Source: Cedecea neteri NBRC 105707 = ATCC 33855
Lineage (GTDB): Bacteria > Pseudomonadota > Gammaproteobacteria > Enterobacterales > Enterobacteriaceae
DNA length: 64,000 nt
Reading direction: 5' to 3'
Assembly (NCBI RefSeq): GCF_001571265.1
Contig: NZ_BCTL01000039.1
Span: 1 to 64,000 of the forward strand
Both the position numbers and the translations under genes were made by a program. The notes below the pieces were generated by a model. That model made no database searches and was not told the DNA's origin. It saw only the letters and a program-made list of their open reading frames with translations. The first letter of the stretch is position 1. Each line of letters begins with the position of its first letter. This document shows positions 27,288-36,900 of this stretch, one piece after another.

Positions 27288-28532
27288 CCAACGCGAAAGC
27301 GTTGAGGCAATCACGCAGGTCAGCAGCAGGCCGGGGAGCAGCGTAAATTCCCCGGTCATTTCACAAATCATCAGCGTCGCCATAATCGGTGCATGCGTAG
27401 TAGCCGCCAGTAAAGACGCCATTCCCGTTAGCCCCAGCAGAATCATCAGCGGTTCGCCGCCTCCCCAAAGCCCGCAAATCTGCCCAAACAGCATGCCCAG
27501 CGCCGCGCCCATAAACAACGTTGGCGTAAAGACGCCGCCCGGTGCTCCGGAGCCGCTGCTTGCCATCACCGCCAGCAGCTTGCACAGCAATACGCCAGCC
27601 ACAAACAGCAGCGCGGGCGGGCTGGAAAGAAACGACTGCACCACGCTGTAGCCGTTGCCCCAGGCGGTTGGCGTCACCAGCGAAAGCAGGCCGACAATCA
27701 GGCCGCCGAGCGCCAGCTGTAACGGAGGAGACAGCTTAAGTCCGCGAAACAGGGCGCTGCTTTTGGCCAGCAGCCACAGCATGAGTGGCCCGGCGACACC
27801 CGCCGTTAACCCGAGCAGCGCCATTAGCCCATAATGAGAAGGCTGCGGGGGATCAAGAAGCGTCACAATGTACAGCGGAGTCTGCCCGCCGTTGAGCAAA
27901 TGCGTCATCAGCAGGGCGCTGACGGCGGCAATCACCACCGGCCCCAGCGAGGCAAGCATCAGCGAGCCAAATAAAATTTCCGCGATAAACAGGCTGCCCG
28001 CCAGCGGCGCATGGTAGGCGCTGGCCATCCCGGCGGCGGCCCCACAGGCCACCCACAGCTTCCACTCTTTGTTAGGGGTAAAGCGCTGGGCAAACAGCGA
28101 CGCAAAAACCGTGGCCAACAGAATCATCGCCCCTTCACGGCCGATGGCGCTGCCGCTTGCCACGACGATCAGCGAAGCGGCGGATTTTACCAGGCTGGAT
28201 GGCACGTCCAGGCGACCATCGCCGGTTTCGATGGCTTCCATATAATCGGTGGGGGCAGAAGGGCGCTGGCGGGTTGCTCTCTGCCAGCTCCACAGCAGTA
28301 ACCCGGCCAGCAGGCCGCCTGCCGCAGGCGTTAACACGCGTCGCCATGGGGCGAGCGCGGATGCCGCCGCAACAAGGCTGCCGCCGTGGTCGCCCAGGAA
28401 GGCGTTTTCCAGCAGATACATAGCCTGGCGAAACAGCCAGACAACCAGCGCGGAGGCCAGGCCAATAAAGACCGCAATCACCAGCCGGCGAAGCATTTCT
28501 CTGATGTCAGGAAAGGCATGTAAACGGTGCAT
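27240..28532 (-). CDS. clcB: Voltage-gated chloride channel family protein ClcB
   Basis: A 430-residue ClC-family inner-membrane protein. It shows the selectivity-filter motifs GSAIGREGA and GSGAPGGVF and about ten or more hydrophobic segments. ClcB assists extreme acid resistance in E. coli by dissipating charge. The N-terminus is uncertain: the E. coli-like start is MLRRLV at 28496, while the frame opens at 28532; neither has a strong ribosome site. It follows the conserved order bioD2-clcB and overlaps bioD2 tail-to-tail. Confidence 0.9.
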   Translation of the reverse strand: MHRLHAFPDIREMLRRLVIAVFIGLASALVVWLFRQAMYLLENAFLGDHGGSLVAAASALAPWRRVLTPAAGGLLAGLLLWSWQRATRQRPSAPTDYMEAIETGDGRLDVPSSLVKSAASLIVVASGSAIGREGAMILLATVFASLFAQRFTPNKEWKLWVACGAAAGMASAYHAPLAGSLFIAEILFGSLMLASLGPVVIAAVSALLMTHLLNGGQTPLYIVTLLDPPQPSHYGLMALLGLTAGVAGPLMLWLLAKSSALFRGLKLSPPLQLALGGLIVGLLSLVTPTAWGNGYSVVQSFLSSPPALLFVAGVLLCKLLAVMASSGSGAPGGVFTPTLFMGAALGMLFGQICGLWGGGEPLMILLGLTGMASLLAATTHAPIMATLMICEMTGEFTLLPGLLLTCVIASTLSRWLRPQSVYRQGATQPG

Positions 28533-28591
28533 AGCGCAAAAGGTAGCGGGGGAATGGCGCTATTGTGGGGGAGAACGTCGCTAAGCTCAAA

Positions 28592-28622
28592 AGGAAAATG
28601 CGCCACCGGGAGGCAGCGCATT
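28592..28622 (-). terminator. Terminator of the OsmU operon
   Basis: On the minus strand AATGCGC and GCGCATT pair around a 12-nt loop, 8 nt after the ATPase stop, followed by TTCCTTTT. Confidence 0.75.
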
Positions 28623-28629
28623 AAGTTGA

Positions 28630-29775
28630 TTAACTCTGCTGAATATTCAGCGCCCGGCGCGTTCGGCCCGAGCTGAGATAATCGGCAATATAATCCTGTG
28701 AAATTTCCCCGCTGTAGCGACCCTCTTCATCGGTGATCGGCATCCAGACCATGTTGTGCTCATAGAGTTTAGAAAGCACGATGCGCAGGTTTTCCTCTGC
28801 GCGACCTGTGACGCGGAACGGGTGAAGGAGATCGGTACATGTGCCCGTCGCGCCTCGCGCTTCACGTCGCTTAACGAAGCCCAGCGGCTTACCTCCAGCA
28901 TCAACGACGGTGATGGATCGCATGTCGTTGTCGTCCATAGTGGTAAACGCTTCGGCCAGCGGCGTGGATTCACGAGCCGTAATGGTCGGCTGCTGGTCGG
29001 TCACATCCCCGGCCTGTACCAACAGGAGGCGCTTCAGCGTGCGGTCCTGGCCGACAAACGACCCGACAAAGTCATTGGCCGGTTTCGCCAGCAGCTCGTC
29101 CGGGCTGGCGCACTGGACGATTTTGCCCTGGCGGAAGACCGCAATCCGGTCGCCCAGCTTTAGCGCCTCGTCGATATCATGGCTGACCAGCATCACCGTT
29201 TTCTTCAACTGGCGCTGCATCTCCAGAAACTCGTTCTGAATAGTTTCACGGTTAATCGGGTCAACCGCGCCAAACGGTTCATCCATCAGCAGCACCGGAG
29301 GATCTGCCGCCAGGGCGCGGATCACCCCGATACGCTGCTGCTGGCCGCCGGACATTTCGCGCGGATAGCGGTTGAGGAAGCGGTTAGGGTCGAGGGCGAC
29401 CATGCTCATCAACTCCTGGGCGCGCGCTTTACAGCGGGCTTTGTCCCAGCCCAGCATGCGCGGCACCACGGTAATGTTTTCTTCGATCGTCATGTTCGGG
29501 AACAGGCCGATTTGCTGAATAACGTAGCCGATATTGCGGCGCAGGGTGACGGTATCCAGGTCGTTGGTGTCCTGACCGTTGATTAAAATCTTACCGCCGG
29601 TGGGTTTTATCAGGCGGTTGATCATTTTCAGGGTGGTGGTTTTACCGCAGCCGGAAGGGCCAAGCAGCACACACATTTCGCCTTCGGGAACGTTCAGACT
29701 AATGTTGTCGACGGCGTTAAAAGTCTGGCCGTTTTTCTGCACAAATTGTCGCGTGAGATTTTCAAGTTTTATCAT
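28630..29775 (-). CDS. osmV: Osmoprotectant ABC transporter ATPase OsmV
   Basis: A 381-residue ATP-binding subunit of a glycine-betaine/choline-type importer. Walker A is GPSGCGKTT, the signature is MSGGQQQRI, and Walker B is VLLMDEPFGAVD. Two C-terminal CBS domains (about 250-370) fit the OpuA/ProV class, where they sense ionic strength. It is the last of four genes transcribed leftward. The cluster position, between clcB and the dms genes, is the same as in Salmonella, where OsmU imports osmoprotectants such as choline-O-sulfate. Confidence 0.92.
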   Translation of the reverse strand: MIKLENLTRQFVQKNGQTFNAVDNISLNVPEGEMCVLLGPSGCGKTTTLKMINRLIKPTGGKILINGQDTNDLDTVTLRRNIGYVIQQIGLFPNMTIEENITVVPRMLGWDKARCKARAQELMSMVALDPNRFLNRYPREMSGGQQQRIGVIRALAADPPVLLMDEPFGAVDPINRETIQNEFLEMQRQLKKTVMLVSHDIDEALKLGDRIAVFRQGKIVQCASPDELLAKPANDFVGSFVGQDRTLKRLLLVQAGDVTDQQPTITARESTPLAEAFTTMDDNDMRSITVVDAGGKPLGFVKRREARGATGTCTDLLHPFRVTGRAEENLRIVLSKLYEHNMVWMPITDEEGRYSGEISQDYIADYLSSGRTRRALNIQQS

Positions 29776-29811
29776 TATTAACTCTCCTTTGAATACGGCT
29801 TCACGGCGGGG

Positions 29812-30450
29812 TTACCATTTAGTGAAATGCAGCTGCAGGCGATGCAGCAGCCAGTCGAGCACGATGGCTAACAGGCAGATCATCACCGCCCCGGCAATCA
29901 GCATGCGGATATCACTCCCGCCGATGCCGTTCAGCAGCAGCAAGCCCAGGCCGCCCGCGCCAATAACGGCGGCAATCGCCATGACGCCAATGTTCATCAC
30001 TACTGCGGTACGGATCCCACCAAAAATCACCGGCAGCGCCATGGGAATTTCTACCCAGCGCAAGCGTTGCCAAAAGGTCATGCCGATGCCGCGTCCGGCT
30101 TCACGTAGCCCCGGCGGCAGGCTGTCCAGCGCGGTGTGGGTGTTGCGCACAATCGGCAGCAGGGAGTAGAGGAATACCGCCGTGACGGCAGGCACCACGC
30201 CAATACCCTGACCAATCAGCGAAAACAGCGGGATCATCAGGCCAAACAGCGCCACGGACGGAATGGTGAGCAAAATCGTGGCAAAGCCCAGAATTGGCGT
30301 AGCGAGCCATTTATGGCGCACGATAAGAATGCCCAGCGGCACGCCGATCAGGATTGCGAGGCCGACGGCGATCAGCACCAGCCACAGATGATGCAGGGTG
30401 AGGGAACCAATATACCCTGCGTTATCAATCATATAATGTAACGTTTCCAT
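29812..30450 (-). CDS. osmW: Osmoprotectant ABC transporter permease OsmW
   Basis: A 212-residue permease with the binding-protein-dependent transport fold, five to six membrane helices and the EAA-like loop REAGRGIGMTFWQRLRWVEI that contacts the ATPase. It is one of two different permeases in the operon, so the transporter is a heterodimer in the membrane. It begins 9 nt after the substrate-binding gene ends. Confidence 0.92.
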   Translation of the reverse strand: METLHYMIDNAGYIGSLTLHHLWLVLIAVGLAILIGVPLGILIVRHKWLATPILGFATILLTIPSVALFGLMIPLFSLIGQGIGVVPAVTAVFLYSLLPIVRNTHTALDSLPPGLREAGRGIGMTFWQRLRWVEIPMALPVIFGGIRTAVVMNIGVMAIAAVIGAGGLGLLLLNGIGGSDIRMLIAGAVMICLLAIVLDWLLHRLQLHFTKW

Positions 30451-30459
30451 GATGCCTCC

Positions 30460-31365
30460 TCAGAGCAAGCCTTTCTGCTGCAGGAATTCACGGGCGACCT
30501 GCTGCGGGGTTTCATGGTCGATATCAACTTTAGCGTTCAGGGTTGTTATCACCTCATTGTTCAGCTCGGACGAAAGGGTGTTCAGCGCCTCCTCAAGCCC
30601 CGGATGCGAGTCCAGCACGTCTTTACGTACGACGGGCGTGACAGCGTAACTAGGGAAAAAGCCCTTATCGTCCACCAGCGCTTTCAGGTCAAAGCCCTTC
30701 ATACGGCCGTCGGTGGTGTAGATCAGACCTGCATCGACAAAACCGTCGCGGATGGCGTTATAGACAAGGCCGGGGTCCATCTGGCGGATCTGCGGGCGGT
30801 CCAGCGGCATATTGTAAACCTGCTGCAGCGGCTTCAGGCCGTCGCTGCGCCCGGCAAACTCCAGGTCCAGGCCCAGCATCCAGTTATGTTTCGGATCGGT
30901 TTGGCGAATATGTTCGATGCGCTCCACCAGCTGTGACATCGTGGTGATGCCTTCTTTTTCTGCCCGTTCGCGCTTCATGGCGAAGGCGTAGGTGTTGTTC
31001 ATCTCTGCCGGTTTAAGCCAGACGAGGCCAAGCTTAGCGTCCAGTTTTTTGACCGTGTTGTACGACTCTTCCGGCGTCATTCGCTTATTAATGTGGTTGA
31101 AGATAATCAGCGAGGTGCCGGTGTACTCCCAGGTCATATCAATCTGTTTATTGATCATCGCATTGCGGGAAATCACCGTGGCAATGTTGGTCTGCGGCGT
31201 CACCTGAAAGCCTTTTTTAGCCAGATACTGCGTGGTCATGGCCGACAAAATATGCTGTTCGGTAAAGCTTTTGGTTGCCAGAATCAGCGGTGCGGCCTGG
31301 GCCTGCGAGGCGATAAGGGATGCCGCGGCAAACGCCGTTATCAGCATTCGTGAAAGCAGTCTCAT
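30460..31365 (-). CDS. osmX: Osmoprotectant-binding periplasmic protein OsmX
   Basis: A 301-residue OpuAC-type substrate-binding protein with a cleavable signal peptide ([18 protein letters not shown]). The start of the mature domain, [15 protein letters not shown], and [11 protein letters not shown] are family hallmarks. Aromatic residues for a quaternary ammonium cage are expected but cannot be assigned here. It lies between the two permease genes, as in Salmonella osmU. Confidence 0.92.
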   Translation of the reverse strand: MRLLSRMLITAFAAASLIASQAQAAPLILATKSFTEQHILSAMTTQYLAKKGFQVTPQTNIATVISRNAMINKQIDMTWEYTGTSLIIFNHINKRMTPEESYNTVKKLDAKLGLVWLKPAEMNNTYAFAMKRERAEKEGITTMSQLVERIEHIRQTDPKHNWMLGLDLEFAGRSDGLKPLQQVYNMPLDRPQIRQMDPGLVYNAIRDGFVDAGLIYTTDGRMKGFDLKALVDDKGFFPSYAVTPVVRKDVLDSHPGLEEALNTLSSELNNEVITTLNAKVDIDHETPQQVAREFLQQKGLL

Positions 31366-31383
31366 AAACGCTCCTTATTGTTG

Positions 31384-32100
31384 TTATTGGGCTGTGTGGG
31401 GACTGAGGACCCGGCCCAGGCTGGCAAGCGCCAGGTCCAGAATCAGGGCAAACAGGGCCGTTGCCACGGCGCCGAGTATGAGCGTTGGGAAGTCATTCAG
31501 GTAAATCCCCGGGAAGATAAGCTCGCCGTAGCTGCTCGCGCCGATAAGAAAGGCCAGCGGCGCCGTACCGACGTTGATTGCGGTGGCAATGCGTACGCCG
31601 GAAAGAATCACCGGCCAGGCGTTAGGGATTTCTACCTGGCGCAGCCGCTGCATTTTGGTCATGCCAATCCCGTTGGCGGCTTCGATAAGTGACGCCGGAA
31701 CGCTGCAAAGCCCGGCATAGGTATTGCGCACGATGGGTAGCAGCGAGGCGAGGAACAGGGCGATGATGGCCGGCTTATCGCCGATGCCGATGATCACCAT
31801 CGCCAGCGCCAGTACCGCAAGCGGCGGCAGCGTATTGCCAATGTTGAAGATTTGCATGACGTACTCTGCCCAGCGGCGGGCCGCAGGTCGGCTGAGTAAA
31901 ATGCCGCTGGGAATACCGACCAGCAGGGCGAGCGCCATCGAGCTGAAGACCAGAATCAAGTGTTGCTGCCCGAGGTAGAGTAAATCGACCTGGCGGGCTT
32001 TAAGGGTGTCGAGGCCGATGCCCCAAACCAGTAGACCGAGCACTAAAAAAAGCGCAAGCAGTCCGAGCAGGAACCGTGTTGCGAAGGATGCGTTTTGCAT
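31384..32100 (-). CDS. osmY: Osmoprotectant ABC transporter permease OsmY (OsmU system)
   Basis: A 238-residue permease and first gene of the osmU operon. It has an N-terminal hydrophobic helix (FLLGLLALFLVLGLLVWGIG) and the EAA-like loop EAANGIGMTKMQRLRQVEIP, closely parallel to OsmW. The ATG at 32100 with AGGGAG upstream is preferred over a GTG at 32124. The symbol follows the Salmonella OsmU naming and is unrelated to the E. coli periplasmic protein OsmY. Confidence 0.88.
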   Translation of the reverse strand: MQNASFATRFLLGLLALFLVLGLLVWGIGLDTLKARQVDLLYLGQQHLILVFSSMALALLVGIPSGILLSRPAARRWAEYVMQIFNIGNTLPPLAVLALAMVIIGIGDKPAIIALFLASLLPIVRNTYAGLCSVPASLIEAANGIGMTKMQRLRQVEIPNAWPVILSGVRIATAINVGTAPLAFLIGASSYGELIFPGIYLNDFPTLILGAVATALFALILDLALASLGRVLSPHTAQ

Positions 32101-32412
32101 TGCAGTGTGTCTCCCTGGGTGCACGCGTTATCGTCGCCGGAGGGGCGGCCTGTTGTTATGCCATGTGTCGGCAGGGTGTCTGGAGCTATAGCAACGCAGC
32201 GGGAAGGATTCCAGTTTAGGGGACAATTAAGGGGCTAATGATTTACTAGATAAAGTAATGCTCAGGCCTTATGGCTTCTGGCCTGTGGAGGAAAAGTAAA
32301 GATTTGTCTTAAAAATGTTAACGTAAGGTGACGTTGTCACATTTGGTGGGGGCAGAAATCCCCGTTTTATCAGGAAACCGGACGCGTCCGGCTTCCTGAA
32401 AGCCCAGGATTC
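32101..32412. other. Intergenic region upstream of osmU with a strong hairpin
   Basis: About 310 bases without a gene. It must hold the osmU promoter, for which I cannot name convincing -35/-10 elements. A long inverted repeat lies at 32370-32399 (listed separately). Confidence 0.5.
32370..32399. repeat. 30-bp near-perfect inverted repeat downstream of dmsD
   Basis: TCAGGAA-A-CCGGAC and GTCCGG-C-TTCCTGA pair with a single A/C mismatch around a two-base centre, 14 bp after the dmsD stop. Neither strand has a T-run after it, so it is an untypical terminator, or a 3'-end stabiliser or protein site. Confidence 0.65.
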
Positions 32413-33039
32413 TTAGAAATGCAGCTCTTTGCTGGCGACAGGCATCAACATGCCGTTTTGCCAGCCCGAGAGGGTCAGTTTTGCAAGCCCGCCCAGGCCA
32501 CGATAGAAATCATTCGCCGCGTTTTCGGTAAACAGACTCAGATAACGTTCGGCCCAGGGCAGCAGATGCCAGGCCAGTAGCTCATCAAGCTGCTGCCGCA
32601 GCCCCTGGTCGGCAAGCCAGGCCGCGAGCATCAGCATTAAGCCAAAATGATCTTCAGGTTCGTTTTGTTCCGTCTGCGGGGCAAAGCCTTGTTCACGCAT
32701 CCACTGGCGAAGCTCCAGCATCGAGTCGCCAAACAACACGTTTTCTTTATCGAGATAAACCGAACCCCACGGCGGGGCCGGAAGCGCATAAGGGCCGATA
32801 AACAAGCGCTGGAACTCTTCGTTTACCGACGTGTTCTGGTCTGCCAGGCCCGCAGCCATCAGTGGCGCAACCAGCGCCAGCGTCGGGGTCTGGAATGGCC
32901 ATTCGCTCACCCAGTCCGGTGCGGCAAGCATCGCCATCAGCGAGGCACTGTCTGGATGGTCAGGGGCATGATAAAACAGGGCTCCGAGCACCCGGCCGCT
33001 AAGGGCTACCGCCGACAGGCGTTGTTGTTCAGAGGTCAT
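32413..33039 (-). CDS. dmsD: Tat proofreading chaperone DmsD
   Basis: A 208-residue all-helical chaperone of the TorD/DmsD family, which binds the twin-arginine signal of DmsA/YnfE before export. Family block: EEFQRLFIGPYALPAPPWGSVYLDKENVLFG. The ATG at 33039 has AAGGA upstream. Only 13 nt separate it from the end of ynfE, with no dmsB- or dmsC-type gene between, unlike E. coli (ynfEFGH-dmsD). Confidence 0.93.
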   Translation of the reverse strand: MTSEQQRLSAVALSGRVLGALFYHAPDHPDSASLMAMLAAPDWVSEWPFQTPTLALVAPLMAAGLADQNTSVNEEFQRLFIGPYALPAPPWGSVYLDKENVLFGDSMLELRQWMREQGFAPQTEQNEPEDHFGLMLMLAAWLADQGLRQQLDELLAWHLLPWAERYLSLFTENAANDFYRGLGGLAKLTLSGWQNGMLMPVASKELHF

Positions 33040-33052
33040 GACTGATTCCTTC

Positions 33053-35494
33053 TTAGATCTTTTTAATCTCAACGAGATTGGTGTGCTGCGGGTTGCCTTT
33101 TGCCAGCGGCGAAGGGCGGTGCGTGGTCAGCGTATTAATGCAGGCGCCGTGGTCAATGCGGTCGCCGTTCATGTCGGCGTCGTGCCAGGCCCCCTGGCCC
33201 ATCGCGGCAACGCCCGGCATAATGCGCGGGGTGACTTTCGCCTCAATATGCACTTCACCGCGTCCGTTGAACACGCTGACTTTGTCGCCGTTGGCAATGC
33301 CGCGACGTTTGGCGTCGAGCGGGTTAATCCAGACCTCCTGACGTGCGGCGGCCTGCAGGACGTCGATGTTGCCGTAGGTTGAGTGAGTTCTGGATTTGTA
33401 GTGGAAACCAAACAGCTGGAGAGGGAATTCGCCGCGCTGCGGAGAGTCCCAGCCTTCAAACGTTGAGGCATACACCGGCAGCGGGCTGATGGTTTCGTCT
33501 TTTTCGAGCTCCCAAGTGGCGGCGATATCGGCCAATTTGCTGGAATAGATTTCAATTTTCCCGGACGGCGTTTTGAGTGGGTTAGCCTGAGGATCTTCAC
33601 GGAATTTTTTGTAAGCCACAAAATGACCAGCCGGATCTTTACGCTTGTAAATGCCCATCGCTCGCAGTTCCTCATAGGAAGGCAGCGCCGGATCTTTTGC
33701 CAGCATTTTCGCGTACAGGTATTGCAGCCACTCGCGCTGGGTTCTGCCTTCCGTAAAGGCCTGATGCACCTCATCACCCAGGCGTTTTGCAACCTCGCTC
33801 ATCATCCAGTAGATAGGCTTGCGCTCAAACTTAGGCGCGGTGGCGGGCTGGATGAAAATCAGGTAGCCCATATTGCCCGCGTAATCGTTAGGAATGATGT
33901 CCTCCTGCTCGACGGTCATCAGGTCCGGCAGCAGGATATCGGCGTATTTCGCCGAAGAAGTCATAAAGTTCTCGATCACCACAATCATTTCGCACTGTTT
34001 ATCGTCCTGCAAAATGGCGTGGGTTTTATTGATGTCGGAATGCTGGTTAATTATCGTGTTGCCGGCATAGTTCCAGATGAACTTGATCGGCACGTCCAGC
34101 TTCTCTTTCCCGCGTACGCCGTCTCGTTTTGCCGTCATTTCGGGGCCGCGAGTGATAGCGTCCGTCCAGCTAAAGCAGGAGATCTGCGTTTTTACCGGGT
34201 TTTCCAGCACCGGCATACGCTCAATGGTGATGGTATAGGTGGATTCACGCGCGCCGCTGTTACCGCCGTTAATCCCTACGTTACCGGTCAGGATCGGCAG
34301 CATAGCGATGGCGCGTGAGGTCAGCTCGCCGTTAGCCTGGCGCTGCGGGCCCCAGCCCTGGGCAATATAGGCTGGTTTTGTACCGGCAATCTCACGCGCC
34401 AGCTTGATGATTCTGTCAGCAGGAATGCCGGTAATGGCGGAGGCCCACTGCGGCGTTTTCTCTATCCTGTCGTCGCCTTCGCCCAGAATATAGGCCTTAT
34501 AGTGGCCGTTACGCGGGGCATCGGCAGGCAGGGCTGTCTCGTCATAGCCGACGCAGTATTTATCCAGGAAGGGCCGATCGACCAGATTTTCGCTAATCAT
34601 TACGTGGGCGAGGCCCGCCACAAGCGCCGCGTCAGTGCCGGGGCGAATGGGGATCCATTCATCTTCACGACCTGCGGCGGTGTCGGTGTAGCGCGGGTCG
34701 ATAACGATCATTCTGGCGTTTGAGCGCTCGCGGGCTTGCTCAAGGTAATAGGTGATGCCGCCGCCGCTCATGCGTGTTTCCGCCGGATTATTGCCAAACA
34801 GAACGACCAGCTTGCTGTTTTCGATATCCGACGTGCTGTTACCGTCATTGCTGCCGTAGGTGTACGGCATTGCGCAGGCGATTTGGGCGGTACTGTAGGT
34901 GCCGTAATGGCTCAGAAAACCGCCGTAGCAGTTCATCAGCCTGGCGACCAGCGAGGCGTATGGGGAAGAGCGGGTAATGTTCCCGCCGACCACGCCGGAA
35001 GAGTAGTTAATGTAAACCGCTTCGTTGCCGTATTTTTCGACGGTTTGTTTCAGGCTGGCGCTAACGATATCCAGCGCTTCGTCCCAGCTGATACGCTCAA
35101 ATTTACCTTCGCCCCGTTTGCCCACGCGCTTCATCGGGTAATTCAGGCGTTCTGGATGGTTGATCCTGCGGCGAATAGAGCGCCCACGCAGGCAGGCGCG
35201 AACCTGGTGATCGCCATAGGTGTCCAGCCCGGTATTGTCTGTTTCTACCCAGTAAACCTCTTCGTCGCGAACGTGCAGCCGTAGGGCGCAGCGGCTGCCA
35301 CAGTTGACCGAACAGGCGCCCCAGACAACTTTGTCTTTGCTTTCCGGAGACAGGGCGTCAGCGACCGCGGCTGCCGCGCTACGCATGCCAAAAGGCAGTG
35401 AAATGCCGCCAGCGGCGAGCGCAAGGCCGCCAATTGCAGAAGATTTTACCAGGCTGCGGCGGCTGATCCCGCCTGGATGATTGAGGTTCGACAT
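33053..35494 (-). CDS. ynfE: DMSO/selenate reductase-like molybdoenzyme YnfE
   Basis: An 813-residue catalytic subunit of the DMSO reductase family with a bis-MGD cofactor. It carries a Tat signal (SRRSLVKSSAIGGLALAAGG), cysteines 61, 65, 69 and 101 for an N-terminal [4Fe-4S] cluster, and the GTYSTAQI segment that holds the likely molybdenum-ligand serine. It is very close to E. coli YnfE/YnfF, which take part in selenate and S-/N-oxide reduction. The usual iron-sulfur subunit and membrane anchor genes are absent; dmsD follows directly. It must borrow subunits encoded elsewhere or be impaired. Confidence 0.93.
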   Translation of the reverse strand: MSNLNHPGGISRRSLVKSSAIGGLALAAGGISLPFGMRSAAAAVADALSPESKDKVVWGACSVNCGSRCALRLHVRDEEVYWVETDNTGLDTYGDHQVRACLRGRSIRRRINHPERLNYPMKRVGKRGEGKFERISWDEALDIVSASLKQTVEKYGNEAVYINYSSGVVGGNITRSSPYASLVARLMNCYGGFLSHYGTYSTAQIACAMPYTYGSNDGNSTSDIENSKLVVLFGNNPAETRMSGGGITYYLEQARERSNARMIVIDPRYTDTAAGREDEWIPIRPGTDAALVAGLAHVMISENLVDRPFLDKYCVGYDETALPADAPRNGHYKAYILGEGDDRIEKTPQWASAITGIPADRIIKLAREIAGTKPAYIAQGWGPQRQANGELTSRAIAMLPILTGNVGINGGNSGARESTYTITIERMPVLENPVKTQISCFSWTDAITRGPEMTAKRDGVRGKEKLDVPIKFIWNYAGNTIINQHSDINKTHAILQDDKQCEMIVVIENFMTSSAKYADILLPDLMTVEQEDIIPNDYAGNMGYLIFIQPATAPKFERKPIYWMMSEVAKRLGDEVHQAFTEGRTQREWLQYLYAKMLAKDPALPSYEELRAMGIYKRKDPAGHFVAYKKFREDPQANPLKTPSGKIEIYSSKLADIAATWELEKDETISPLPVYASTFEGWDSPQRGEFPLQLFGFHYKSRTHSTYGNIDVLQAAARQEVWINPLDAKRRGIANGDKVSVFNGRGEVHIEAKVTPRIMPGVAAMGQGAWHDADMNGDRIDHGACINTLTTHRPSPLAKGNPQHTNLVEIKKI

Positions 35495-35663
35495 CGCTCT
35501 CTCCATGACTTTTTGTCGTGTGGAAGACGTTATTATTTATGTTTTTGAGTTTTGGTGATTGCTGAGGCTGCCCGTCAGAGGGCGCCGGGGGAGAGTGTTA
35601 CTTAATTAGGGGTAGGCGTTATTAACGTCAGTCAAAGTTGCGGCAGTTGAGGCAAATTAGATG

Positions 35664-35690
35664 AAGGAAAGCAGGGTGCCTTGCACCCTG
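35664..35690 (-). terminator. Terminator of ynfD
   Basis: On the minus strand CAGGGTGC and GCACCCTG form an 8-bp stem with a 3-nt loop, 8 nt after the ynfD stop, followed by TTTCCTT. Confidence 0.8.
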
Positions 35691-35697
35691 ACTTCGA

Positions 35698-35970
35698 TTA
35701 TTGCGCTTCATTTTCCGGCGCAGCACCGCCCGCGATGCGGGTATAAACGATTTTTTGCGTGTCGTTAGCACAGTGGCCGACGACCTGGCCGCCGGCTTTG
35801 TCTGCCTGATCGTTCGGCACAATAGTGAGCGAGAAGCCTGACTCAGGCACACCGTTATTGATAATTTTCTGCTGAATGTCCGCTTTCACCTTTTCGCAGC
35901 TGCCCTGTGCGGCTAACGCCGGTGCGGCAGCAATCAGCAGTATCGTACTTAACCAAACGGTACGTTTCAT
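35698..35970 (-). CDS. ynfD: Small periplasmic DUF1161 protein YnfD
   Basis: A 90-residue exported protein with a signal peptide (VWLSTILLIAAAPALA). The mature part has two cysteines (GSCEKVKADI and GHCANDT), probably one disulfide, and the DUF1161 pattern IxxxGVPESGFSLTIV. Two consecutive ATG codons are possible; the second (35970) has AAGGA at 7 nt. Function is unknown. Order ynfE-ynfD-ynfC follows E. coli. Confidence 0.87.
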   Translation of the reverse strand: MKRTVWLSTILLIAAAPALAAQGSCEKVKADIQQKIINNGVPESGFSLTIVPNDQADKAGGQVVGHCANDTQKIVYTRIAGGAAPENEAQ

Positions 35971-36076
35971 CATCTCTTCCTTATGTTGAGTTGAACGTTA
36001 AGAATAGCGCTTTTAGTGTAAAGTGTTGTATTTGCTTATATCATGTTATGACATAAAAACAGGAGAGCGGCAAAAC

Positions 36077-36787
36077 GTGAAGAAAATCATTACCCTCGGT
36101 GCGCTGGTTTTGAGCCTTGTTGGCTGCGATAACTCGACGTCGCCGCAGGCGTACACGCCGGAAATGGCCAGTTTTTCTAACGAATTCGATTTTGATCCCA
36201 TGCGCGGCCCGGTAAAGGATTTTAGCCAGACGCTGATGAACGAGAAAGGACAGGTTTTGAAAAGGGTCAGCGGTACGCTGTCGAAAGAAGGCTGCTTCGA
36301 TACTCTGGAATTTCACGATCTGGAGAACAACAGCGGGGCATCGCTGACTCTCGATGCAAACTACTATATTGATGCCGTCAGCCTTGAAAAACGCGTCCGC
36401 CTGCAGGGGAAATGCCAGCTTGCCGAGCTGCCTGCCGCGGGCATCAGCTATGATACCGACGACAACGATTTTGTGACCACCGCCAAAGGCAAAGATGTGT
36501 TGGTAACCTACAAGTACGACGGCGAAGGCTATCCGCTAGGGAAAATCACCAAATCGAAAGACAGCGAACTTGCCATCGTGGCGAAAGCGGGTGTCGATAA
36601 AAAGAAAAAGCTGGATTACAGCGCGACGACCAGCCTGAACGGCAAAATTATCGGTGTTGCAAAGCAAAGCTGTGATTATGACGGCCATTTCAACTCGCTG
36701 TCCTGCGATCTGGAAATGACGGATGATTCCGTCACGCCGCCAAAGGTGGATCATTACACCATTAAAAATACGGTGGAGTATTATTGA
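36077..36787 (+). CDS. ynfC: Lipoprotein YnfC (UPF0257)
   Basis: A 236-residue lipoprotein, the E. coli YnfC length. The GTG at 36077 is chosen over the open frame from 36023: AGGAGAG precedes it and the lipobox LSLVGC follows at once. The residue after the lipid cysteine is Asp, suggesting inner-membrane retention. Function unknown. In E. coli the next gene is speG; here the colinear block ends and a VxrAB-like system begins. Confidence 0.9.
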   Translation: MKKIITLGALVLSLVGCDNSTSPQAYTPEMASFSNEFDFDPMRGPVKDFSQTLMNEKGQVLKRVSGTLSKEGCFDTLEFHDLENNSGASLTLDANYYIDAVSLEKRVRLQGKCQLAELPAAGISYDTDDNDFVTTAKGKDVLVTYKYDGEGYPLGKITKSKDSELAIVAKAGVDKKKKLDYSATTSLNGKIIGVAKQSCDYDGHFNSLSCDLEMTDDSVTPPKVDHYTIKNTVEYY

Positions 36788-36838
36788 GTATGCCGCGGTA
36801 TTACGAAGATTGAAGCCACTTTCTCTCTTCGTAATCTT

Positions 36839-36855
36839 TTGACAACCACCTGACG
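36839..36855 (+). promoter_or_regulatory. 11-bp-phased direct repeat before the vxrA-like gene
   Basis: TTGACA-ACCAC-CTGACG: two (T/C)TGAC units starting 11 bp apart, 45 bp before the kinase start. OmpR/PhoB-type regulators bind such tandem half-sites. The same spacing and core recur before the GH5 gene at 39800. Confidence 0.45.
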
Positions 36856-36900
36856 CAGAGCTACAACCTTGCCATCCTCTACTGACTAAGGTTCTCCTCC

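Noticed and set aside
33623-35284. Plus-strand ORFs of 180-230 codons opposite ynfE
   Set aside because: Antisense shadows; the minus-strand molybdoenzyme is unambiguous.
35495-35663. FNR site for ynfE
   Set aside because: I looked for TTGAT-N4-ATCAA before ynfE and found only weak half-sites, so no feature is claimed despite the expectation for an anaerobic enzyme.
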